A stretch of DNA of 64,000 bases from Ferruginibacter sp. (GTDB lineage Bacteria; Bacteroidota; Bacteroidia; Chitinophagales; Chitinophagaceae). The position numbers and the translations under genes were made by a program. Below the pieces are notes generated by a model. The model did no database searches and had not been told where the DNA came from. It saw only the letters and a list, made by a program, of their open reading frames with translations. Positions 1 through 8,801 of this stretch are shown piece by piece; position 1 is the stretch's first letter, and each line of letters begins with the position of its first letter. Location: the NCBI GenBank assembly GCA_013141435.1, contig JABFQZ010000017.1, positions 1 to 64,000 of the forward strand. Direction: 5' to 3'.

Positions 1-90
1 GGAATTATTACTTTTTCAATTACTGGAATTGGGCCCAGTAACAAAAAATAAACTCTGCATATTCGGGACCAATATTAATTTTTGTTCCCT

Positions 91-266
91 ACTGCTGCCC
101 CACAATCCAAATTGGGGCAATCTGCCCCTTCGCTTCGCTACGGGTAAACCCACTTCGTGGGCAGATTGCCCCACAATCCAAATTGGGGCAATCTGCCCCT
201 TCGCTTCGCTACGGGTAAACCCACTTCGTGGGCAGATTGCCCCAATTCGTCTTGCGGTGCAGCAGT
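91..266. repeat. Nested palindromic repeat with two 71-bp tandem units
   Basis: Two identical 71-bp units lie head to tail at 98-168 and 169-239. Each unit holds its own inverted repeat: GGGGCAATCTGCCC (114-127) is the reverse complement of GGGCAGATTGCCCC (159-172), so each unit can fold into a hairpin. The whole block is also enclosed by ACTGCTGC (91-98) and its complement GCAGCAGT (259-266), and the flanks next to these are imperfectly complementary. The block is much richer in G and C than its surroundings. It could be a REP/MITE-like mobile palindrome that has duplicated internally. No coding function is supported; the open frames across it are artefacts of the repeat. Confidence 0.85.
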
Positions 267-286
267 AACATTGCTATTGATAGCAT

Positions 287-1075
287 TTATTTTGTGATTT
301 TTAAACCGACATAAACCGCTATGCAAAGCATTGTGATAATTATGAATGAATAGGAAAACAAGGATTTTTGTAACATTTCTAAATAATAAACTGGCACAAT
401 TTGAAATAAATATCTAAAAGAATCTTTAAAGGAATAAATAGGATGTGGCTGAAAACTTATTTGATATTGTAAACTTTCGTTTGGCTCATAGCCAAGTAAA
501 ATTGGTGTTTGCCAATATGCATAATTTTCTTTTGCTACCCAAGTATCTTCATTTTGATTACTTACAGGCATTTCATCTTTGTCAGTTCTTGATATTACAG
601 AGTTTTCTATAACTGTGTGTAATGGTATTTCTCCAATTTCCTTATCTGCATAAAGCCCAGTTCCTTTTTGGACAACCCCATCTGTCACTTGCTCTTTAAC
701 AACCGAATAAGCTATATAATCTTGTTGGAGTATAAAAATAGGTTTGCTGATTTTAAGTTTTAATAATGCAGATGCCACAGCAACTATAAAAAGAAAAACA
801 AGAATTGAATTTTTAAAGTTGATATTTCCATCATTAAATTTTTTAAAGAGGGTGTTTACCAAAAACAAAAAAAGAAAGATTGGCAACATATACACAAGAT
901 ATTTTAATAGCACACTTTCGCCAAAAGCCTCTTTGGTAGCAGTCAAAATAAATCCAAAACCCAAAACAGAAAATAAAAAAGTAAGCGATAGACCAACTAA
1001 AATCAAGTGAATAATTTCCTTTGCTTTTAATTTCTTTAACTGCAAAATGTATTGCTTAAAATTTATTTTATTCAT
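287..1075 (-). CDS. Multi-pass membrane protein, unknown function
   Basis: This 262-residue protein is not recognised. Hydrophobic stretches at about residues 22-46, 57-76 and 88-107, and one near the C-terminus at about 240-259, suggest four membrane segments. A hydrophilic region of about 130 residues (110-235) lies between the third and fourth and would form the exposed domain. Its start codon overlaps the end of the upstream 146-residue gene by 8 bases, so the two are translationally linked, and a lipoprotein gene lies just before that. The three look like one operon read leftwards. The membrane and lipoprotein partners suggest an envelope role; this is inference from context only. Confidence 0.75.
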   Translation of the reverse strand: MNKINFKQYILQLKKLKAKEIIHLILVGLSLTFLFSVLGFGFILTATKEAFGESVLLKYLVYMLPIFLFLFLVNTLFKKFNDGNINFKNSILVFLFIVAVASALLKLKISKPIFILQQDYIAYSVVKEQVTDGVVQKGTGLYADKEIGEIPLHTVIENSVISRTDKDEMPVSNQNEDTWVAKENYAYWQTPILLGYEPNESLQYQISFQPHPIYSFKDSFRYLFQIVPVYYLEMLQKSLFSYSFIIITMLCIAVYVGLKITK

Positions 1076-1508
1076 AAAGAGTATCGCTTAAAAGTCCGTC
1101 AATAATGTATTGCTCCAAAGTTGTTTCTTCAAAGAGTTCGGTTGCTGCTTCTTGTGAAATTTGAGAATTGATTTTTTCAGGTTCGTTTAAAAAAGCACAT
1201 TCCCACGAAGCATAAATGTCAGAATGCAAAATCGCACGGGTTATTTCAAGTGGAGTTGGTTGAATTGGTACGAAATGGAATGGTAATTCTAAAAAATCGT
1301 AAAGTAAATAATCAATTGGCTCTGGCATATTAAGCCATTCTATTACCAACCTTTGTATTCTATCGGACAAGTAAGGTAATAGCTGTTGTTTTGATTGTAT
1401 GCAACTTTGTTGTGGCACCTGTACCATAAATAACATTGCATATTCCCATTTATTCATCCAAAGGGGATTGTAATAAATTTTATGATTGATTGGAGTAATG
1501 TTTCGCAT
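1068..1508 (-). CDS. Hypothetical protein, 146 residues
   Basis: Not recognised. The protein has no signal peptide or clear membrane segment. It is rich in Leu, Pro and Glu, with a Pro-rich stretch around residues 70-85 and an acidic C-terminus. It is the middle gene of a tight three-gene set: it ends 8 bases inside the start of the downstream membrane-protein gene and starts 1 base after the stop of the upstream lipoprotein gene. This spacing is the main evidence that it is real. A cytoplasmic partner of the membrane protein is possible, but nothing in the sequence shows it. Confidence 0.65.
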   Translation of the reverse strand: MRNITPINHKIYYNPLWMNKWEYAMLFMVQVPQQSCIQSKQQLLPYLSDRIQRLVIEWLNMPEPIDYLLYDFLELPFHFVPIQPTPLEITRAILHSDIYASWECAFLNEPEKINSQISQEAATELFEETTLEQYIIDGLLSDTLYE

Positions 1509-1509
1509 T

Positions 1510-2193
1510 TTATGGATTAGTTTTTGTGAAATAATATTTTCTAATCTCTTTACCTATTGTAGGTATTGGATGGGTATTTTTAAACAAGTCTAATTTTTCC
1601 CGAATTTCTTTTAAGTTTATTTCTTCATTTATTAACACCCGAAGCCTGGGGTCAATGTGATTGTTAGAACTTGATGTTGGAAAGATTTTTGCTCTCGACA
1701 AAATCTCCTTTTCACGGGCATTAGTTTTATTGTTAGAACTTGGAAGAGGGGCTTTTTTGCCTTCCGAAAAAATATTTTCAAGAGCATCGTTTTCTTTTGA
1801 ATTATTCATTTGTGTAGCCTCTGTTGCTAAAATCAATATTTCATCAGAAAGTGTATCTAAAACGAAATTATTTTCATTGCCATCATAGGATTTAAGCACT
1901 AATTTCTTTGGCTCTATTTGCCATTGACTTTTTAGTAATGTTTCACTTTTATTAAAAGCAAAAAAATCTCCTTGTTTATTAATTTCTATAGATGTAATGA
2001 TTGGAAAATCAAAAACTGTAGTATCTGGATTTTTGCCATTTTTATAAATAACTTCTTTGCCAATACTGGTTCGGTAAAGTGATAGTTTGTCTAACTGCCA
2101 TTTACCAATAATTTGTTCTTGAGGGTTTTTAGGCTTGGTGGAACAGCCTATAAAAATTGTAGTAAGAAAAACGATTGCAGTTGTTATTTTCAT
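1510..2193 (-). CDS. Lipoprotein with lipocalin-like N-terminal half
   Basis: The ATG at 2193 is preferred over the longer frame from 2226 because it is followed at once by a type II signal peptide (MKITTAIVFLTTIFIGCS), with the lipidated Cys near residue 17. The first 120 residues resemble small Bacteroidota lipocalin-like lipoproteins: an early GKWQLDKL motif and alternating short strands. The second half is charged and low in complexity (Ser/Asn/Lys) and may be a linker. It is the first gene of the operon continuing into the 146- and 262-residue genes. The function is unknown. Confidence 0.7.
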   Translation of the reverse strand: MKITTAIVFLTTIFIGCSTKPKNPQEQIIGKWQLDKLSLYRTSIGKEVIYKNGKNPDTTVFDFPIITSIEINKQGDFFAFNKSETLLKSQWQIEPKKLVLKSYDGNENNFVLDTLSDEILILATEATQMNNSKENDALENIFSEGKKAPLPSSNNKTNAREKEILSRAKIFPTSSSNNHIDPRLRVLINEEINLKEIREKLDLFKNTHPIPTIGKEIRKYYFTKTNP

Positions 2194-2226
2194 TGTTGTG
2201 AGTTTTACCAGTGTTGTATAACCCAC

Positions 2227-2667
2227 AAAAAGTACGTGGGTCTTAAAGCTACCGTTCTGAGGTACTGGTATACCCTTAACACAATAACAATAAGCCCACG
2301 ATTATGTGAACATTATTGCTTCTTTATTGTGTTAATGAGAATTACCAGTTTTCAGAACGACAAATCAGCAAAATGCGAAATCAAAATGTATTTAATCTAT
2401 CTTAATTCAATATGTAAAATTTTGTTTGTTCAAAAATACAAATAAACGTTTGTTTTAGGAGTAAAACTTAATGCAAAAAGTGTCGAAACTTGTATTTATT
2501 TACGTTTGTGGAATTTAGAATACAACCATTAATTCGTTCAAATTGCGGTGTAAATATTGATAATAGACGATTTTATAAAATAGCGAAATGAACATTGGCA
2601 ATTTATAGAAGTAGAATATTTAGTTTGTTTTTAGGAAATTAAAGAAGCATAACATTTTTGTATTTAT
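2227..2667. other. Intergenic region, with a long imperfect inverted repeat at 2252-2363
   Basis: No gene is visible here. A sequence starting CGTTCTGA near 2252 and running to TTAACACAATAA near 2288 is mirrored by TTATTGTGTTAA at about 2324 through to TCAGAACG near 2363. The arms are about 36 bases with a few mismatches, around a loop of about 35 bases. A smaller hairpin, CCCAC with GTGGG, lies at 2221-2239. The region sits between the end of mcrC and the start of the lipoprotein gene, both on the minus strand. It could be a structured RNA, a miniature mobile element or part of an island end. Nothing else is evident up to 2667. Confidence 0.6.
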
Positions 2668-3921
2668 TTAATCAAAAAGACTGCTATTAAATACATTGTT
2701 AGCAATGCTTAACTGCCATTTTTTTATATTACCCTCAACCGTTACTGTCATTATTCCACAGTTGTTGTTAGAAATAAAACTGTTATTTTCTTCATTATAA
2801 AAAACACCCTCAATAAAATCATTTGAAAGCCCGGGGTAAAGCAATGCTGTCTTTGCATTATTATGAAATTTGCTGTAAGCATACATTTGCCTTAAATCAG
2901 CATCAGAGGGGTTGCTTGTTCCAATATTTTTCCATTTAGTATCTATTACAACTACTTCATTATTATCATTTTCAATAACAATGTCGGGTATCATTTTTTT
3001 GCCTCTACCGCCATTTTTTTTCCAAAATTGTTTAACCGATTGTGATTTTAGAGTGTAGTTAGAAGGTTTGTTTTTTCTTAAACTTGTAAATACAAATTTT
3101 TCCCAAAGACTATTCATATCAAACATCAATGCTAATACATCATTATTTCCTTTATTTACATCTGGGTGATAGTTTAGTAAAATTAATTTAGCAATATCAA
3201 TGGCAGCTTTATAAAGTTCAGTTTTTCTACTATATTGTATTTTATCAAAAAAAGCATCGTCTGTTTTAATAGGAGGCAATTCGGGGAAGTTGAGCAACAA
3301 ACTCCCAATTCTACTTTGTAAAGATTGGTTTGCGCTAATTCGATTTAATAATAGTAGCGTTTTGTAAAGCACACAATTTAGTGGATGTTCTCTATCATAA
3401 ATAGTATGCCTTGTATAAAATCGTTCTTGATGCACTAAGTTTTTTTGTAACTGTTTCGCAAAAAGTAAAGAACCTTTTAAAACAGTTATATTATTTTGTG
3501 TTTTCCGATATTTCTTAATTAACCCTTTGTGCAATAGTTCTTCAGCTTCTTGTACAAATAGTTCAAAGTATAAGTCTAAAACAGAATTTGTTTTTAAGTT
3601 CAAATTAGAATTACTTGGAGCATTTACTTTAAATAACCCAACAGTTCTAAGCATATCAATTAACATCGTTCGCCAATACTCCTCTCCATCATTATCTGCT
3701 TTTGGCAAAACCTCTATAGTTAAATTACCTACTTGCAACACCCCGACATACTCACAAAAACGAACCCCTTTATGAACCAAAGTGTAATAAGGAAAATCAA
3801 CTTCTTTATAAAAATTTTGGAGAGCTTCTAAATGTTTTATAGTTAATCTATGAATACCTTTATTTGTAAATATTGCTTGATGCTCAAATACAGTAATAGT
3901 ATTTTTTGTTTTGTTATTCAT
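2668..3921 (-). CDS. mcrC: McrC, nuclease subunit of the McrBC restriction system
   Basis: McrC joins McrB rings to form the type IV restriction enzyme that cuts DNA carrying modified cytosine, using McrB GTPase-driven translocation. The 417-residue protein has the expected order: an N-terminal beta-rich part with a GNLTIEVLPK segment (about residues 66-75), a helical middle, and a C-terminal PD-(D/E)XK nuclease. The nuclease motif is visible as P312-D313 followed by D327-T328-K329 within a VVVIDTKWK strand. Its start ATG overlaps the mcrB stop by one base (TAATG), typical of coupled translation. Target specificity cannot be read from the sequence. Confidence 0.93.
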   Translation of the reverse strand: MNNKTKNTITVFEHQAIFTNKGIHRLTIKHLEALQNFYKEVDFPYYTLVHKGVRFCEYVGVLQVGNLTIEVLPKADNDGEEYWRTMLIDMLRTVGLFKVNAPSNSNLNLKTNSVLDLYFELFVQEAEELLHKGLIKKYRKTQNNITVLKGSLLFAKQLQKNLVHQERFYTRHTIYDREHPLNCVLYKTLLLLNRISANQSLQSRIGSLLLNFPELPPIKTDDAFFDKIQYSRKTELYKAAIDIAKLILLNYHPDVNKGNNDVLALMFDMNSLWEKFVFTSLRKNKPSNYTLKSQSVKQFWKKNGGRGKKMIPDIVIENDNNEVVVIDTKWKNIGTSNPSDADLRQMYAYSKFHNNAKTALLYPGLSNDFIEGVFYNEENNSFISNNNCGIMTVTVEGNIKKWQLSIANNVFNSSLFD

Positions 3922-6143
3922 TAAAAAATACTGTTTACTTTATTTATAAATTCATCATCATCAAAATTATTTAAATCTACAAGTCTGTAAACTTTCTTTT
4001 CACTAAAGTTTTCTAACCCTTCATATTCAAAATCAGCAAAAATGTCTTCCGCATCTTTATCTTCCATGATTTCTACAAATTCGCTACCTAGCACCAATCC
4101 TATTTTGCCATAGTCTCCAAAAAAGTATTCTTGCAATAGGGGTATAATTTTATTTTGAAAAGCAGTCTTTAATTCTGCTATTGATGTAACTGAAATAAAA
4201 TAACTATGCCCAATCAAATTGTCTCGGCTTAATAAAATCTCAATTCTTTCGTTAATTTTTTCAAGTAAACGCTGAAGATTAATACCGATAAACTCTATTC
4301 TGTCAAAATAGGCAATTTGATTTTCATTTTGCCCTTCATTTTCCATTCTTAGCCATAGCTCCTCTTTAGGGTCAAAATCACTTTCTATTCCTAAAAGTTT
4401 GTATAAACCTGCTGCTTTTGATTTATAGGGTTCTTCATCCCATTTAACTTTTGCATAATCCCACCAAAGTTGCCACACCATTCTTTCGGGTGATAGAAGT
4501 TCGGGAATAGGCATCATTTCTTCAAATACGAATCTTCTTCTTAATGCAGTATCTAAAGCCTCTACACTTCTATCTGCTGTATTCATTGTACCTAAAATAT
4601 ATAAATTGCTTGGTACGCCAAATTCCTTTTTGCTGTAAGGTAACTTAAGTAATAGCTGTTCTTTGCAACCCATTCTTTTATCATCTTCAATTAACGTTAT
4701 TAGTTCACCAAATATTTGCGATACATTACCTCTGTTAATTTCATCAATAATTAATACGTATTTTTTCTGTGTTTCTAATGCTGCCTTCTTTTCTTCATCA
4801 TTTAATAATTGCCAATCTTCAAAGATTTCTTCAAAAGAATAATCATCAATAATTTCAACCTCCTCTATGCTTTTGCTTTCTGTTTTGCTCTCTATAAACT
4901 CATAGAATTTTTTATAAACTGCATAAAAGACAGATAAGTTATGCTGCATATAAGGTGCAAATTCACTTTTTAAAGATTTTACAGTGTGGGGATTTATACC
5001 GCCTTCAAATAATAGTTTTAATTTATCCTTGGTTACAGCAAAACGTTGAATTGCAGGTGTAGATTTCTTAACATCTTGCCACCTAAACATTACAATTATG
5101 GTAGAGCCATTTATTTCTACCAATTTTATGTCGTGGTTGTAAATTGTTTTAAAAATATATTCTTCTTTGCCTTCAAAAGGCTTTATGCTTAACAAAAACT
5201 CGGAGTGTAGCTGGTCAAATGTTGGACTAGCATAATTTTCTTTATTAGCATCAGTATTAATAAAACTACCAAATGCTTTATTGGCAATTGTTTTAAAAAT
5301 TCCATCTTTTACTTTATATAAAACTTTATCATCTTTTGTTTCAGGTTTTATGCCTTCTATAAAATCTTCGTAACTCATACTTTGATGAAAGGTTGTAAAT
5401 ACTATTTGTCCTTCATCCACGTACTTATCAAAAGTCTCTTTAATTTCACTCCTACTTTTATTAGATGTTTTATAACCAATAATTTCTAATGCCTTATTTA
5501 TCGTATTATATGTTTTACCAGTTCCTGGTGGGCCATATAATATTGTGTTTAATGAATTAGTCATACTCTTGTTTTTTATTGGTGAATTTCCAAAACCGAA
5601 CCCAAGCAAATTTTCTAAATCTTTATAAGTTGGCATTAACGTAATAAATTTTTCACTTGTAAGGTTTATTAAATTATCCCAATCCTTATTTAAAATTTCA
5701 TCTAATTTTATGGCATTTACTATCCCTTTATTTGAATTTTCATCACTATACTTGAAATATTTTTTCCTCAATTCATCCTTATCTGTATATCCAATTGTAT
5801 CAATTCTAAAATTAAAATAGTTCTCATTGTTTATAGCAACCACAAAAGCTAATTCAGGCGAACTAAGTTCAGTAGGATAAATTTTTGCCCATAAATAACT
5901 TTCAAACCTTCCTCCACTACCTGTTGGTCTTCTAAATATTTTAATATAGCCATTCGGAAAACATTTTTGTTGAACTGCTTTTGCCCAATATTCTACTTTT
6001 TTATATGCCTCTACAAGTTCATTATATGCTTTAGTGTGTTCTTTATTATTGTTGTCTTTTTTTTGCTTAACAAACATATTTAGATTACTAAAATCTTGTT
6101 CAGAAAAAAATGCTACGGAATGTGTCTGTTTATCAGATGCCAT
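3921..6143 (-). CDS. mcrB: McrB, AAA+ GTPase subunit of the McrBC restriction system
   Basis: McrB recognises modified DNA through its N-terminal domain and hydrolyses GTP through an AAA+ motor. The 740-residue protein has a variable N-terminal domain (about residues 1-180), Walker A GPPGTGKT at 204-211, Walker B with the McrB signature DEINRGNVS at about 466-474, the MNTADRS motif at about 520-526, and an LRRRF arginine motif near 534-538. About 200 residues (250-455) are inserted between Walker A and Walker B, more than in E. coli McrB. The N-terminal domain is not E. coli-like, so the recognised modification may differ. The gene is followed directly by mcrC and preceded by a membrane-protein gene 13 bases away. 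Confidence 0.93.
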   Translation of the reverse strand: MASDKQTHSVAFFSEQDFSNLNMFVKQKKDNNNKEHTKAYNELVEAYKKVEYWAKAVQQKCFPNGYIKIFRRPTGSGGRFESYLWAKIYPTELSSPELAFVVAINNENYFNFRIDTIGYTDKDELRKKYFKYSDENSNKGIVNAIKLDEILNKDWDNLINLTSEKFITLMPTYKDLENLLGFGFGNSPIKNKSMTNSLNTILYGPPGTGKTYNTINKALEIIGYKTSNKSRSEIKETFDKYVDEGQIVFTTFHQSMSYEDFIEGIKPETKDDKVLYKVKDGIFKTIANKAFGSFINTDANKENYASPTFDQLHSEFLLSIKPFEGKEEYIFKTIYNHDIKLVEINGSTIIVMFRWQDVKKSTPAIQRFAVTKDKLKLLFEGGINPHTVKSLKSEFAPYMQHNLSVFYAVYKKFYEFIESKTESKSIEEVEIIDDYSFEEIFEDWQLLNDEEKKAALETQKKYVLIIDEINRGNVSQIFGELITLIEDDKRMGCKEQLLLKLPYSKKEFGVPSNLYILGTMNTADRSVEALDTALRRRFVFEEMMPIPELLSPERMVWQLWWDYAKVKWDEEPYKSKAAGLYKLLGIESDFDPKEELWLRMENEGQNENQIAYFDRIEFIGINLQRLLEKINERIEILLSRDNLIGHSYFISVTSIAELKTAFQNKIIPLLQEYFFGDYGKIGLVLGSEFVEIMEDKDAEDIFADFEYEGLENFSEKKVYRLVDLNNFDDDEFINKVNSIF

Positions 6144-6156
6144 ATTTGCTTACAAT

Positions 6157-6765
6157 TTAGTTTTTAGGGTTATCTTTTTTATTCGCTATAAGAGTTATGT
6201 TTTGTTCAAGGTTTGCAGTAATGTTTATTATTGGAGTAAATTCTTCCTGCAAAATTTTTGTTTCATCAATGTGATTCACAATCTGCTCTTCAATATTTAC
6301 GTATTTCCCATAAACCCAATTTTCAATTCGGTTTCTAAAATAGCCAATCACATTTTTTAAATCCGTTATTGTACCAAATGTTATAAAATTTATAGTAATA
6401 AGAATTAGTAAAAGCACTTCATTCCAATTTAGAATAGTACCCAAGTCTTTAATATTAAAAACGAAAAACAACAAAGCATTAAATCCTAGATACATTGCAA
6501 CAAATAGTATCCTTACAAATAAATAAGATGTTTTAAAGTGTTTTGCAAGTTTCTCCTTTAACTCTTTCTTTTGCTCGATTAATGCTAATAGTTTTTTATG
6601 CCTTTCTTCAGCCAATCGTTTTTTATCAATAAATGGCTCATTGTCTTTATGTGGAGTAATATCAATTTGCCCTAAAGAGGCTGTATAAATAAGGTAAGTT
6701 AGTATTACTAATAAGATTACAAGTACCCATATTAAAAACTGGTCGTCTTCTTTTTTTGTTTGCAT
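6157..6765 (-). CDS. Membrane protein with coiled coil, first gene of the mcrBC operon
   Basis: This 202-residue protein is not recognised. An N-terminal membrane segment (about residues 10-31) is followed by a charged, probably coiled-coil region (about 45-78, rich in Lys, Glu and Leu), two more membrane segments (about 82-103 and 112-133) and a hydrophilic C-terminal tail of about 60 residues. It ends 13 bases before mcrB on the same strand, so it is almost certainly co-transcribed with mcrBC. Standard McrBC does not need a membrane protein. It could anchor the complex or act as a membrane effector; both are inference. Confidence 0.72.
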   Translation of the reverse strand: MQTKKEDDQFLIWVLVILLVILTYLIYTASLGQIDITPHKDNEPFIDKKRLAEERHKKLLALIEQKKELKEKLAKHFKTSYLFVRILFVAMYLGFNALLFFVFNIKDLGTILNWNEVLLLILITINFITFGTITDLKNVIGYFRNRIENWVYGKYVNIEEQIVNHIDETKILQEEFTPIINITANLEQNITLIANKKDNPKN

Positions 6766-6824
6766 CGTAAAAATTAGATGTTAAGTTAAATAAAGATAAA
6801 TACAATAAATTTTAAAACTTAATT

Positions 6825-8801
6825 TTGAAGAAAAAAGTGAATCTTGAGCAATATTTACCCCTGATTGAGTTTACAAAAACTAATAATGATGAAGCACATC
6901 TATTATCTAAACTAGCCAATTGCATTATAGAAAAATTGGCTATTGAGATTGAAGGTGATTTTAATGCATCTAAGGAACAATCTATAATTGAGGTTGGCTC
7001 TGTACCAACTTTCACAAATAAGGAAAAGTTAGGTTTTTTCTATGCACTTCGATATATTGAAAAAGAGTGTAACGGAAAGACAAGTTATGAAGATTGGGAA
7101 ACTTTTTTTAAAGTTCATTTGGCTCATAATAATCAAAAGTTAGTTCAAATATATGGCTATGGTTTCGATGATTTATTTTTTCTAATCGCTGCAAGTATTT
7201 ATAAAATTAATTTAATCCCTTTTTTAAAGTCTAGTGATAAAGGTGTAAACAGAATTGTTTGCAATAGTTTTATTGAACTATCGCCTTATATAAATGATAA
7301 TAATGAAAATTTGGTCGATGGATTTATCTTAGCCACAAAAGATATTACAGCAGAGGGAAATTACTTTAATGTAAATACTTCGGTTCAAAAGCTTAGCAAT
7401 AATAATCCTGATTTTGGTTGGCTTTTACTAACAAAATGTGATGATGAAAGGAAAAGTAAACTATTTACGCCCCATATTTATTTTGGTCTTACTCAAAAAA
7501 TTGGATTTGCTAAAACAAAAACAATAATCGATAAATTATTTACTACAGAAAAAATTGAAAGCCTTAAACTTGGATTATGGTGTTTAAGAATGTTATCAAA
7601 CGACAATGAAATAGCAACTGAAAATGAGAAAGAAATAATTGGCGAGCTTGATAATGTAACAAATAAAAAAATTAATGAGTTGGATGGAGAAATTGTTTAC
7701 AGCTACAGTCTATTTTTAACTTCTTTGCCCATCACAAAAAACAGGATAGATTCATTTTTACAAAAAGATATTTCTCCAAATATTGCTTATGCAGTTTCAA
7801 ACTTACTTTTTTTTAATGTTAAAGAGTTTCAAAAAGATGATTGGTATTTTTTGACTCTACGAAAAATTAATAATCTACATAACTATCCGATAGGATGTTA
7901 TCACAATGTTGAGATGACTCTAGTTGAATTACTGGAGTCAAATTCGGACTTAGTATTTAATTTTCTAACCAATTTTCTTAGCTATGAAAATTGTGAACCC
8001 AAAAATATTGAGGGCTTTAAAAACTTATTTGCAGATTTAGGACAGAAAAATTTAGCACTTCTTCAAAAATGGATAACTGTTTGGTTAAATAATGATAATC
8101 CAAATTTTCAAGTGGGAGTTTCCCTTATTGTAAGTCAATTATGGGTGAATGGAATAAAGAATATAGAATTAGACAGCGGTTTATTAAATAGTTACTCACT
8201 TGGTGATGTTGAGTATATTCTTTATAAAATCAATGGGTATATTTTTATGAGGGAGAATATTCAAGAACTTTCCTACTCCATTACCAAATATGAAGGAATA
8301 GGTTTTCAGCATATTGGGAAAACTTTTGCAGAATTGTTTTGCTACCATATTTTATATGATTATCCATCTTCGATAGATTTTATTAAAGTAAAAAAGAATA
8401 CTGCAACAGAAAAACAAGTTGCTATTATTGTGGCTATAGAAAAATATGATAACGATTATTATGCCAAAAGGGGTGAAAAGCCTAAAGAACTTCAAGCCTC
8501 ACCTAAAAGATTAAGGTCTCTTTTTAATGAGAGTAATAAAAAATTGAATTTAGGGCAACGGGAAGAAAAGTTTAAAGAGAGGTCATTCTTAGATATGGTT
8601 ACTGTAATTGATATTAAAAATGGTTCTTCATTTATTTCAAGATTGGGTACAGCAAAGGAAACATTTGAAAGTATTGGAAGGGGAGGGAAAATGAATTCAG
8701 TAGGAACAAGTTTTGAAATGCCTAATAGTGCTATTACAGACCCAATAGGCAATGAGTATAATAGGCATATTTGGCGAAAACTAAAAAGGCGAAAATTATG
8801 A
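6825..8801 (+). CDS. Unrecognised 658-residue helical protein, gene A of a three-gene cassette
   Basis: No known family is recognised. The protein looks almost wholly alpha-helical, with repeated Leu-rich amphipathic segments that suggest HEAT/ARM-like repeats over residues 1-550, then a basic tail ending RKLKRRKL. No Walker motif, nuclease motif or membrane segment is visible. The frame has no early ATG: the start must be TTG at 6825 or GTG at 6837, since a stop lies just upstream. Its last bases overlap the ATG of gene B (ATGA at 8798-8801), so A and B are translationally coupled. It diverges from the mcrBC operon across only 59 bases, which must hold both promoters. Confidence 0.75.
   Translation: MKKKVNLEQYLPLIEFTKTNNDEAHLLSKLANCIIEKLAIEIEGDFNASKEQSIIEVGSVPTFTNKEKLGFFYALRYIEKECNGKTSYEDWETFFKVHLAHNNQKLVQIYGYGFDDLFFLIAASIYKINLIPFLKSSDKGVNRIVCNSFIELSPYINDNNENLVDGFILATKDITAEGNYFNVNTSVQKLSNNNPDFGWLLLTKCDDERKSKLFTPHIYFGLTQKIGFAKTKTIIDKLFTTEKIESLKLGLWCLRMLSNDNEIATENEKEIIGELDNVTNKKINELDGEIVYSYSLFLTSLPITKNRIDSFLQKDISPNIAYAVSNLLFFNVKEFQKDDWYFLTLRKINNLHNYPIGCYHNVEMTLVELLESNSDLVFNFLTNFLSYENCEPKNIEGFKNLFADLGQKNLALLQKWITVWLNNDNPNFQVGVSLIVSQLWVNGIKNIELDSGLLNSYSLGDVEYILYKINGYIFMRENIQELSYSITKYEGIGFQHIGKTFAELFCYHILYDYPSSIDFIKVKKNTATEKQVAIIVAIEKYDNDYYAKRGEKPKELQASPKRLRSLFNESNKKLNLGQREEKFKERSFLDMVTVIDIKNGSSFISRLGTAKETFESIGRGGKMNSVGTSFEMPNSAITDPIGNEYNRHIWRKLKRRKL

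Noticed and set aside
98-239. CRISPR array at the left end
   Set aside because: There are two 71-bp units directly abutting each other, with no unique spacers, and they are palindromic throughout.
29-268. Small plus-strand open frame over the nested palindrome
   Set aside because: Its sequence is the repeat read in frame; there is no domain and no plausible start.
8771-8797. TTG start for gene B, nine codons longer
   Set aside because: The ATG at 8798 overlaps the gene A stop as ATGA, a standard coupling, and the extra nine residues (Lys-rich) match no part of the nuclease-like domain.
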